Source: Clostridiales bacterium UBA3953
GTDB lineage: Bacteria > Bacillota > Clostridia > Oscillospirales > CAG-272
DNA length: 11,395 bases
Direction: 5' to 3'
NCBI GenBank assembly: GCA_002385415.1
Contig: DGDL01000027.1
Span: 1 to 11,395, forward strand
The translations under genes were made by a program, and so were the position numbers. Below the pieces are notes generated by a model, which did no database searches, had not been told where the DNA came from, and saw only the letters and a list, made by a program, of their open reading frames with translations. The stretch's first letter is position 1; each line of letters begins with the position of its first letter. Positions 6,148 to 11,395 of the stretch are shown here, piece after piece.

Positions 6148-6462
6148 TTATATAAATTGTGCTGCAAAACGCAGTGTTTTGCAGGTAATTTGAAGTGAGT
6201 CATAGACCGGTTCAAGGCAATCCAAAAATCTGTATTTGCCTGCCGTATTGGGGATTTTATCAAAGGCGGATTCCAGCATATCTGCCGGCACATCCTCCGC
6301 TTGACCGCAGCAGTGCCTGCCGATTTTTATTAAAAACGCGACCTCGTCCCTGCACGCCTTGCATTCGGAGAGATGAACGGCAATCCGGCAGCACTCCGGC
6401 TGGTCAAGCCTGCGGTTGATATAATCAATCAGCGCGTCCTGTATTTCTTGACAGCAGTGCAT
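6148..6462 (-). CDS. Zinc-motif anti-sigma factor, soluble, Cys-rich
   Basis: 104 residues from ATG 6462, preferred because GGGAGG lies six bases upstream; an ATG at 6468 sits directly against that ribosome binding site and overlaps the sigma stop as ATGA. The central HLSECKACRDE holds the H-x3-C-x2-C signature of ZAS-type anti-sigma domains (His30, Cys34, Cys37), which clamps a partner ECF sigma factor. There are three further Cys-Cys pairs (3-4, 24-25, 51-52), more than the zinc site needs. The family often has a C-terminal membrane helix and sensor domain; here the protein ends soon after residue 90 with none, so it should be cytoplasmic like RsrA. It is encoded directly behind its presumed partner sigma factor, a standard arrangement. 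Confidence 0.85.
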   Translation of the reverse strand: MHCCQEIQDALIDYINRRLDQPECCRIAVHLSECKACRDEVAFLIKIGRHCCGQAEDVPADMLESAFDKIPNTAGKYRFLDCLEPVYDSLQITCKTLRFAAQFI

Positions 6463-6464
6463 AT

Positions 6465-7013
6465 TCATCCTCCCCCCTGCAGTTGTGCGCGTAGTTTTTT
6501 CTTGATGCTGTGCATTTTGCTTTTAACCGTTCCGAGCGGGATGCCGGTTATTTCGGATATTTCCGAGTAGGTCTGCCGGGCTGCAAAGGCCAAAAACACA
6601 ATTTCTCTTTCGAGTTCGCTCAGCGTTTCGACGGCGTCGACGACATCGAGGCGGGTAACAATGCTGTCCGTTTCACTGTCGTTTACAAGCACATGCTCAT
6701 AATCGGAAATCGGGGCGGCGGCAGCCTTGTATGCCGCTCTAAAATTGTCTGCGATTTTCCTGCGCACGATTCCCATTGCCCAGGTTTTGAAAGTCGACTG
6801 CGAGCCGAAACTACCGAGGCTCATCCAAATTGACAGCATCGACTCCTGCAGAATGTCTTTTATGTCTTCGTCGCTGCTCACGTGGATGCGTATGTAATTG
6901 TATATAACCTTCAGGTGCGGCTCCATCAGGCGCTCGAACGCCGGCCCGTCGCCGTCAAGCGCTTTTTGAATCAAGGCATTTTCTGTGCCGCCGGCGCCCA
7001 AAACCCCATGCAC
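6465..7013 (-). CDS. ECF-type RNA polymerase sigma factor
   Basis: 182 residues from GTG 7013, preceded by GAGGTGGT; the frame is open to 7124 but those extra residues lack a ribosome binding site and do not look like an ECF N-terminus. Region 2 covers about residues 22-93, with the DILQES motif near 53-58 and FKTWAMGIVRRKIADNF typical of the core-binding and -10-recognising helices. Region 4 covers about 128-178, ending in a helix-turn-helix (YSEISEITGIPLGTVKSKMHSIKKKL) that reads the -35 element. Regions 1 and 3 are absent, as in the ECF class. It should direct RNA polymerase to a stress or envelope regulon when released by the anti-sigma factor encoded next. It may control its own promoter, where a GAACC-rich block is seen. 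Confidence 0.92.
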   Translation of the reverse strand: MHGVLGAGGTENALIQKALDGDGPAFERLMEPHLKVIYNYIRIHVSSDEDIKDILQESMLSIWMSLGSFGSQSTFKTWAMGIVRRKIADNFRAAYKAAAAPISDYEHVLVNDSETDSIVTRLDVVDAVETLSELEREIVFLAFAARQTYSEISEITGIPLGTVKSKMHSIKKKLRAQLQGGG

Positions 7014-7037
7014 ACCACCTCGCTTCCTGCTTTCAAT

Positions 7038-7068
7038 AGTATAGTCGCAAAAAATTGCGGTTCGGTTC
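7038..7068 (-). promoter_or_regulatory. Candidate promoter of the sigma operon, possibly autoregulated
   Basis: Read on the minus strand, GAAC (7068-7065), a 17-base spacer and CGAC (7047-7044) resemble the GAAC...CGTC architecture of ECF-dependent promoters. Directly after it comes TATACT (7043-7038), which could serve the housekeeping sigma factor, though no good -35 matches. The GAACC unit is duplicated in tandem (7060-7063 and 7065-7068 on the plus strand as GTTC). Confidence 0.35.
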
Positions 7069-7127
7069 GGAGAATATTGTATTTTTTCAAAAAAATTTGC
7101 CCTTGTATCTTGTTTGAGCGACAAAAG

Positions 7128-7156
7128 CAGACATTATGCGCAAATTATGCTAAAAT
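7128..7156 (+). promoter_or_regulatory. Promoter of the YdhG-like gene
   Basis: TAAAAT at 7151-7156 is preceded by TGC (extended -10), and CAGACA at 7128-7133 matches the -35 box at four of six positions with a 17-base spacer. It lies back to back with the sigma operon promoter. Confidence 0.55.
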
Positions 7157-7187
7157 ATGACTGTCATAAAAATGAGGGGGCAGAGCA

Positions 7188-7556
7188 ATGCAAAAGTTTA
7201 GCTCATACCTTGCCGCCATCGACGACCCCGATAAAAGGGCGCGAATGGAGGGTATATTAAGCTTTATAAAACACTCGTTTCCCCGGCTCAAAACGGAAAT
7301 AAGATGGAACCAGCCGATGTTTACCGACCATGAGACATTTATAATTGGCTTTAGCATTGCCAAAGGTCACATAGCCGTCGCACCGGAGGAGGCGGCGATG
7401 CAAGTCTTTGAAAAGGAAATCGAGCAAGCCGGCTACTCGCAGACAAAAATGCTGTTTAGAATCAAGTGGACTGACGAGGTCGACTATAATCTGCTGCGCA
7501 AAATAGCCGCATACAATATCGAGGACAAAAAAGGCATGACAAAATTTTGGAGATAA
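7188..7556 (+). CDS. ydhG: YdhG/DUF1801-family protein (annotated as iron chaperone)
   Basis: 122 residues; ATG 7188 follows GAGGGGG with good spacing. The whole protein resembles Bacillus subtilis YdhG as I remember it: an N-terminal DPDKRARMEGILSFIK helix, then the family core EIRWNQPMFTDHETFIIGFS (residues 37-56), HIAVAPE, and an ending in KFWR. The DUF1801 family adopts a small alpha/beta fold; some members are called frataxin-like iron chaperones (Fra), but that role is not shown by the sequence and there is no obvious metal site. Length is normal. It has its own promoter, is divergent from the sigma operon, and is convergent with the sugar kinase gene; nothing in the context indicates its job. 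Confidence 0.85.
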   Translation: MQKFSSYLAAIDDPDKRARMEGILSFIKHSFPRLKTEIRWNQPMFTDHETFIIGFSIAKGHIAVAPEEAAMQVFEKEIEQAGYSQTKMLFRIKWTDEVDYNLLRKIAAYNIEDKKGMTKFWR

Positions 7557-7574
7557 GGATTTTAACATAGCTTT

Positions 7575-7638
7575 GGGGCGTGACGCACAGGGTATGGCGC
7601 TGTGCGGGCGGGATATTGAAGACACGCCCCGGTAATTT
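7575..7638 (+). terminator. Nested hairpin after the YdhG-like gene
   Basis: GGGGCGTG (7575-7582) pairs perfectly with CACGCCCC (7623-7630), and inside it CGCACAG (7584-7590) pairs with CTGTGCG (7600-7606). GGTAATTTTTG follows, giving a short U-run two to four bases after the stem. It starts 18 bases after the stop codon, so termination of that transcript is the simplest reading; a small structured RNA is the alternative. Confidence 0.55.
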
Positions 7639-7717
7639 TTGCGGCGGGACTTGCGAGGCGGTATGCACAGCATGGGAAAGCTGTCGCACTGTTTTATTTC
7701 ATAGCGTTTTTATGACG

Positions 7718-7758
7718 AAAGGGCTTACTACCTGCAGGTGTCAGGTGGCAAGCCCTTT
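7718..7758 (-). terminator. Inverted repeat downstream of the sugar kinase gene
   Basis: AAAGGGCTT (7718-7726) and AAGCCCTTT (7750-7758) form a perfect nine-base stem, extended by ACCTG/CAGGT pairs inside. It lies 36 bases beyond the stop of the minus-strand kinase gene. The following U-run is poor (CGTCATAAAAACG on the minus strand), so it may end transcription weakly or stabilise the 3' end. The rest of 7639-7793 shows only a weak ACAGC/GCTGT hairpin before TTTTATTT near 7667-7700. Confidence 0.5.
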
Positions 7759-7793
7759 GATTTATGCAGCTATGCCTATTTGCCGCCGGCGTT

Positions 7794-8810
7794 TCACGAA
7801 AAGCACTCTATAATCCGCTGCCGGTCAGCCTCGAGTGTGCCGCGCCGCATAGCTAAAAGCACCGCGCCCGCCGCCATCGGGGGGAGTATGGCGTCAATCA
7901 CCGGGGTTTCGGCAAATGCGCCGCCGTCCAGCCGGGCAAGCTCCGCGCGAAATGCACAGCCGAGCGCGCCTGCTTTGGACGCCCGCCATGCGCCGCCGCA
8001 AAGCGCGACTGACTTGCCGGCCGGCACGCCGTAAATCCGGTAAAGCGCCGCGGTTTGGCGGGCAAGCAGCGTACCCGCCTCATTTATAATCGCGCGCGCG
8101 AGAGCGTCGCCCTCGTCGCAGGCCGCGCCGACACAGGGCGCGAAGCCCGCTATCTTCATGTGGCGCGGTACCGGGTCTGCGTCGTTGTAAAATGTCCTGT
8201 AAAGCCCGCTCGTCATCGCATCTATAGTCTCCGCGGTGCCGCAGGGCGCGTCGCTGTCACAATCGGCTCCGACATAGCGCAAAAACGCGGCCGCAAGCGC
8301 CGTCGGCTCGCCCCAGCCGTTTATGGCGGCGACGGCAGCCCTAATTCCGCGGCTGCCAATCCAGTAACCGCCGCCCTCGTCGCCCAGCTCCGGACCGTAA
8401 CCGCCGCGGTGAATGACCCGCTCGCCGCGCACCCATGCCGCGCCCGAGCCGGTGCCGGCAATGACGATGCAGCCGTCGTCGTCCAGCGCGCCGGCGAGCC
8501 GGCAGGCGTAAGCCTCGCCGAGGAATTTGACATCGCAGTCTGCAGTACGCGCCGAAATTGCCGCCAATACAGGAGCCGACGGGCCGACCACCACTCCGGC
8601 GGCGTCGGCGGGATACTTGCCGGTCTTGGCAAAAGCCTCGTCCAGCGCGCCGCCAATCGCCTCCTCGCAGTTTTGAGCGACACGCTCGTCGCCGAGAAAG
8701 CGCGCGTTTGTGCCGCCGGCGCGCCGCCGCGCGACGAAGTTGAAGTTGTCGTCGTATACAATTGCGGCGAGCTTGCTGCCGCCGCCGTCAAAAGCAAGAT
8801 GAAGCTGCAT
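7794..8810 (-). CDS. BadF/BadG-family sugar kinase, N-acetylglucosamine kinase-like
   Basis: 338 residues from ATG 8810, which has CGGAGG eight bases upstream; an earlier ATG at 8891 would lie within the promoter. The ASKHA ATPase fold is marked by phosphate loop 1 at residues 5-13 (LAFDGGGSK), phosphate loop 2 at 117-122 (IAGTGSG), the stretch 136-151 (GGYGPELGDEGGGYWI) that is characteristic of N-acetylglucosamine kinases, and the adenosine motif ALCGGAW (269-275). It probably phosphorylates an amino sugar or related sugar in the cytoplasm, feeding cell-wall recycling or glycan breakdown. The position just before loop 2 where relatives carry a catalytic Asp (NDA or TDA) reads GEA (Glu99). 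It is transcribed alone, with strongly G+C-biased codons. Glucosamine kinase or another BadF-type ATPase is the alternative. Confidence 0.85.
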   Translation of the reverse strand: MQLHLAFDGGGSKLAAIVYDDNFNFVARRRAGGTNARFLGDERVAQNCEEAIGGALDEAFAKTGKYPADAAGVVVGPSAPVLAAISARTADCDVKFLGEAYACRLAGALDDDGCIVIAGTGSGAAWVRGERVIHRGGYGPELGDEGGGYWIGSRGIRAAVAAINGWGEPTALAAAFLRYVGADCDSDAPCGTAETIDAMTSGLYRTFYNDADPVPRHMKIAGFAPCVGAACDEGDALARAIINEAGTLLARQTAALYRIYGVPAGKSVALCGGAWRASKAGALGCAFRAELARLDGGAFAETPVIDAILPPMAAGAVLLAMRRGTLEADRQRIIECFS

Positions 8811-8843
8811 ATAAAAGTCCTCCGCGGTAAATCGTCGATTGTG

Positions 8844-8860
8844 CCCGTGTCCACCACGGG
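8844..8860. promoter_or_regulatory. Inverted repeat at the kinase transcription start (candidate operator)
   Basis: CCCGTG (8844-8849) and CACGGG (8855-8860) form a six-base inverted repeat with a five-base centre. It begins two bases after the -10 box of the kinase promoter and covers the expected transcription start, a common place for a repressor or, as RNA, a 5' stem. Confidence 0.35.
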
Positions 8861-8862
8861 TT

Positions 8863-8891
8863 ATTATAATACGCCGCGTGGCATATTTCAA
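8863..8891 (-). promoter_or_regulatory. Promoter of the sugar kinase gene
   Basis: On the minus strand TTGAAA (8891-8886) and a perfect TATAAT (8868-8863) are separated by exactly 17 bases, close to the sigma-A consensus. The start would fall near 8856, leaving a leader of about 45 bases. Confidence 0.8.
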
Positions 8892-8915
8892 CAGCGGCGG
8901 CAGTAAAATACCAAT

Positions 8916-8944
8916 AAAAAGGTGACAGGCATAAGCCTGTCACC
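8916..8944 (-). terminator. Perfect hairpin terminator of the hydrogenase operon
   Basis: GGTGACAGGC (8921-8930) pairs perfectly with GCCTGTCACC (8935-8944) around a four-base loop. On the minus strand it is followed by TTTTTATT, and it lies 10 bases past the hydrogenase stop codon. Confidence 0.92.
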
Positions 8945-8954
8945 GAATGTTCAA

Positions 8955-10700
8955 TTAAAGCCCGCGTTTGACGTAATGGGTGTGCAGAATCTCGTGGGCC
9001 TTTTCGCTGCCGGGCTCGCCGAAGAACTCGTCGTACAGCATCTTGCAGACCGGGTTCTCGTGCGAACGGCGCAGCTTGTTGTTTGCGTCGACGGTATAGA
9101 GCACTTCGGCGCGTTTTGCGCGCAGGTCAACGTTGTTGCGCACGACAGGCGGCTGATAAGGCTGACCGCCGCCGTTGACGCATCCGCCGGGGCAGGCCAT
9201 AACCTCGATGAAGGTTACATCCTCCTCGCCGCTTTTCACGCGGTCAAGCAGCTTCTTGGCGTTTGCGGTGCCGGATACGACCGCGACCTTGACTTCGAGA
9301 TCGCCCAGCTTGTAGGTGGCGCGCTTGATGCCGGCGGTTCCGCGGACATCCGGGAAGTCGAGCTTCTCGAGCGGTCTGCCGAGTATGGACTCGGCGGCGG
9401 TGCGCAGAGCCGCTTCCATAACGCCGCCGGTCGCGCCGAAGATTTCGCCGGCGCCGGTGGCGGTGCCGAAGGGCTGGTCGAACTGCTCGTCGGGCAGGCT
9501 TCTGAAGTCGATGCCGGCGCGCTCGATCATGCGGCCAAGCTCGCGCGTGGTGACGGCGACGTCAACGTCCGGATAGCCCGACGCTGCCTGTCCGTTGCGG
9601 CCGACTTCGAACTTCTTGGCGGTGCAGGGAATAGCCGAAACGACGAAGATGTCCTTGGGATCGAGGCCGTTTTTCTGTGCGAAATAGGTCTTAAGTATCG
9701 CGCCGAACATCTGCTGCGGCGACTTGCAGGTGGAAAGGTTTTCGGTAAACTCGGGATAGTAGTGCTCGCAGAACTTTATCCAGCCGGGCGAGCAGGAGGT
9801 AATCATGGGCAGCACGCCGCCGTTTTTGACACGCTCGATAAGCTCGTTTGCCTCCTCGATGATCGTCAGGTCGGCGGTGAGGTTCATGTTGAACACGCCG
9901 TCGAAGCCCAGCCGCTTGAGAGCGGCGACCATCTTGCCCTCGACTTCGGTGCCCGGCTCATAGCCGAAGCATTCGCCGATTGTCGCGCGCACAGACGGTG
10001 CGGTGAAGATATAGACATGCTTTGTCGGGTCGGCAATGGCGTCGAACACTTTCTGTGTGTCGTCGCGCTCGTGCAGCGCGCCGGTCGGGCAAACGACAGT
10101 GCACTGGCCGCAGTTGATGCAGGCGGTTTCGGCGAGCTCGGACTCGAACGCGCAGCCAATCTCGGTGTCAAATCCGCGGTTGTTTGCGCCGATAACGCCG
10201 ACAGCCTGAACTTCATGGCAGGCGGCAACGCAGCGGCGGCAGAGTATGCACTTGGAGTTGTCGCGGACAATGGAGGGCGACGACTCGTCTTTGGTCGTCT
10301 TGGTGCGCTCGCCGGTGAAATAGAAGGAGTTTACCTGATAGTCGCGGCACAGCTTCTGCAGCTCGCAGTTTGTCGAGCGGATGCACGACAGGCAGTCCAT
10401 GTTGTGGTTGGAGAGCAGAAGCTCGAGGTTGAGTTTGCGTGCTTTCTGGATTTTGGGGCTGTCGGTCTTTATGACCATGCCGTCGGAGACGGGGTAAACG
10501 CAGGAGGTCACCATGCGGGAGGGCTTGCCGCCCTCGGAAACCTCGACAAGGCAAATCCGGCATGCGCCAATTTCGTTTATATCACGCAGATAGCAGAGGG
10601 TGGGAATATCGATGTTGGCGGCACGGGCGGCGTCAAGCACCGTCATGCCTGCCGGCACTTCGTAATCTCTGCCGTTTATTGTAACTTTTACTTTATCCAT
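8955..10700 (-). CDS. hndD: [FeFe] hydrogenase catalytic subunit, NAD(P)-linked HndD/HydA type
   Basis: 581 residues, the usual length for HndD. Domains in order: a [2Fe-2S] ferredoxin domain (Cys36, 47, 50, 67); a His-ligated [4Fe-4S] site (His99, Cys103, 106, 112); two [4Fe-4S] clusters (Cys151, 154, 157, 161 and Cys194, 197, 200, 204); then the H-cluster domain with TSCSPGW (301-307), IPCTAKKFE (357-365) and EVMACPGGCVNGGGQP (499-514). It makes or consumes H2 in the cytoplasm, taking electrons through the diaphorase subunit encoded upstream, probably as an electron-bifurcating NADH/ferredoxin enzyme. Two motif positions differ from the textbook form: TSCS instead of TSCC, and Ile357 where MPC is usual. 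ATG 10700 lies 23 bases after the hndC stop; AAAGGAG is 15 bases upstream, rather far. No maturase genes (HydE, F, G) are in the window. Confidence 0.95.
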   Translation of the reverse strand: MDKVKVTINGRDYEVPAGMTVLDAARAANIDIPTLCYLRDINEIGACRICLVEVSEGGKPSRMVTSCVYPVSDGMVIKTDSPKIQKARKLNLELLLSNHNMDCLSCIRSTNCELQKLCRDYQVNSFYFTGERTKTTKDESSPSIVRDNSKCILCRRCVAACHEVQAVGVIGANNRGFDTEIGCAFESELAETACINCGQCTVVCPTGALHERDDTQKVFDAIADPTKHVYIFTAPSVRATIGECFGYEPGTEVEGKMVAALKRLGFDGVFNMNLTADLTIIEEANELIERVKNGGVLPMITSCSPGWIKFCEHYYPEFTENLSTCKSPQQMFGAILKTYFAQKNGLDPKDIFVVSAIPCTAKKFEVGRNGQAASGYPDVDVAVTTRELGRMIERAGIDFRSLPDEQFDQPFGTATGAGEIFGATGGVMEAALRTAAESILGRPLEKLDFPDVRGTAGIKRATYKLGDLEVKVAVVSGTANAKKLLDRVKSGEEDVTFIEVMACPGGCVNGGGQPYQPPVVRNNVDLRAKRAEVLYTVDANNKLRRSHENPVCKMLYDEFFGEPGSEKAHEILHTHYVKRGL

Positions 10701-10723
10701 GTTACTGATGCGGCTCTCCTTTC

Positions 10724-11395
10724 TTAGTTCTTGGATATGGCGCCGAATGCGCAGTTATCCATGCAGACGCCGCACTTGATGCACTTCGACTGATCTATAA
10801 CGTGAGGCTCTCTGACCTTGCCCGAAATTGCGGAAGTTGGGCATTTGCGTGCGCATTTCGTGCAACCCGTGCATTTTTCGGGATCTATGATAAACTGAAC
10901 AAGTTTCTTGCAAACATGAGCGGGGCAGCGGCGCTCTTTGATATGCGCTTCGTACTCGTCGCGGAAGAAGTTGAGCGTCGAAAGTACGGGGTTGGGCGCC
11001 GTCTGGCCGAGACCGCAGAGCGACGCGGTCTTCACGAAATCGGACAGCTCTTCAAGGCGCTGCAAATCTTTTTCGGTGGCCTTGCCGTCGATTATCTTGT
11101 CAAGAATCTCGAGCGTGCGCTTCATGCCGATGCGGCAGGGCGTGCACTTGCCGCAGCTTTCGTCGACGGTGAAGTCGAGGAAGAAGCGGGCGATGTCCAC
11201 CATGCAGTTGTCCTCGTCGATGACAATCATACCGCCCGAACCGATGATGCAGCCGATAGCGGCGAGCGAGTCGAAATCGACCGGCGTGTCAATGAGCTTT
11301 GCGGGTATGCATCCGCCGGACGGGCCGCCTGTCTGAACGGCCTTCAGCTCCTTGCCGTCCGGGATACCGCCGCCGATATCATAGATGATCTCCCG
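10724..11395 (-). CDS. hndC: NAD(P)H-binding diaphorase subunit of hydrogenase (HndC/NuoF-like), C-terminal part
   Basis: The gene starts beyond the right edge; 223 codons are visible, read from base 11395 to TAA at 10724. The first visible residues (REIIYDIGGGIPDGKELKAV, then QTGGPSGGCIP) match the end of the NuoF flavin/NAD domain. Next comes the NuoF [4Fe-4S] site, ESCGKCTPCRIG with a fourth cysteine in SLCGLGQTAPNP, and then a C-terminal ferredoxin domain with two complete CxxCxxCxxxCP-type motifs (CTGCTKCARKC and CIKCGVCMDNC), as in HndC/HydB but not in respiratory NuoF. The subunit passes electrons between NAD(P)H, ferredoxin and the catalytic subunit encoded next. A NuoE-like HndA/HydC gene is expected just upstream, outside the window. 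Loss of the N-terminus is due to the window edge. Confidence 0.95.
   Translation of the reverse strand, partial: REIIYDIGGGIPDGKELKAVQTGGPSGGCIPAKLIDTPVDFDSLAAIGCIIGSGGMIVIDEDNCMVDIARFFLDFTVDESCGKCTPCRIGMKRTLEILDKIIDGKATEKDLQRLEELSDFVKTASLCGLGQTAPNPVLSTLNFFRDEYEAHIKERRCPAHVCKKLVQFIIDPEKCTGCTKCARKCPTSAISGKVREPHVIDQSKCIKCGVCMDNCAFGAISKN

Noticed and set aside
7014..7124. N-terminal extension of the sigma factor to 7124
   Set aside because: It would cover the AT-rich promoter region, and the extra residues are not like an ECF N-terminus; GTG 7013 has a ribosome binding site.
8055..8906. A 283-codon plus-strand frame opposite the sugar kinase
   Set aside because: It is antisense to a clear BadF-family gene, has no motif, and runs through the kinase promoter.
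8922..10727. A 601-codon open frame on the plus strand opposite the hydrogenase gene
   Set aside because: It is the antisense of hndD, open because of biased third positions in G+C-rich codons. Its translation is a low-complexity mix with no motif, while the minus strand shows every hydrogenase motif.

Overview
The window looks like a chromosomal segment of an anaerobic Clostridia-type Firmicute (Bacillota), plausibly a gut or fermenter member of the Oscillospiraceae or a relative. This rests on strong AGGAGG-type ribosome binding sites, moderately high G+C with AT-rich promoters, an HndCD-type [FeFe] hydrogenase, an ECF sigma/zinc anti-sigma pair and a YdhG-like protein. Genus cannot be fixed from the sequence. 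No tRNA, rRNA, CRISPR array, transposase or phage gene was seen.

Layout. (1) Bases 2-1390, plus strand: the C-terminus of an MBOAT (AlgI-like) membrane O-acyltransferase, closely followed by an AraC-family regulator that ends in a clear terminator. (2) 1420-3530, plus strand: a promoter with phased upstream repeats, a xylose-isomerase-like sugar isomerase/epimerase and an Asp-box (sialidase-fold) beta-propeller protein, read as a carbohydrate-use operon. A branched hairpin follows it. (3) 3533-5296, plus strand: a near-consensus sigma-A promoter and a two-gene ABC-2 exporter with coupled translation. (4) 5297-5641: about 345 bases without a gene, holding degenerate GC-rich repeat units of about 45-55 bp and a bidirectional terminator. 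(5) 5642-7070, minus strand: an ECF sigma factor, a Cys-rich zinc-motif anti-sigma factor without a membrane segment, and two small proteins that share a motif and lie in the same reading frame separated by one TAA. (6) 7128-7556, plus strand: a divergent promoter and a YdhG/DUF1801 protein. (7) 7557-7793: hairpins between convergent genes. (8) 7794-8891, minus strand: a BadF/N-acetylglucosamine-kinase-like sugar kinase with its own strong promoter and an inverted repeat at the predicted transcription start. (9) 8921-11395, minus strand: hndD-like [FeFe] hydrogenase catalytic subunit preceded by the 3' part of an hndC/NuoF-like diaphorase subunit, ending in a perfect hairpin terminator.

How it fits together. 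The isomerase and propeller protein, perhaps under the adjacent AraC regulator, and the separate sugar kinase suggest use of host or plant glycans. The HndC/HndD pair would release electrons from fermentation as H2, coupling NAD(P)H and ferredoxin. The part least explained by known systems is the sigma/anti-sigma operon with its two paired small proteins. No wholly new system can be demonstrated here, but that operon, the repeat region at 5312-5590 and the phased promoter repeats at 1428-1474 deserve a closer look.
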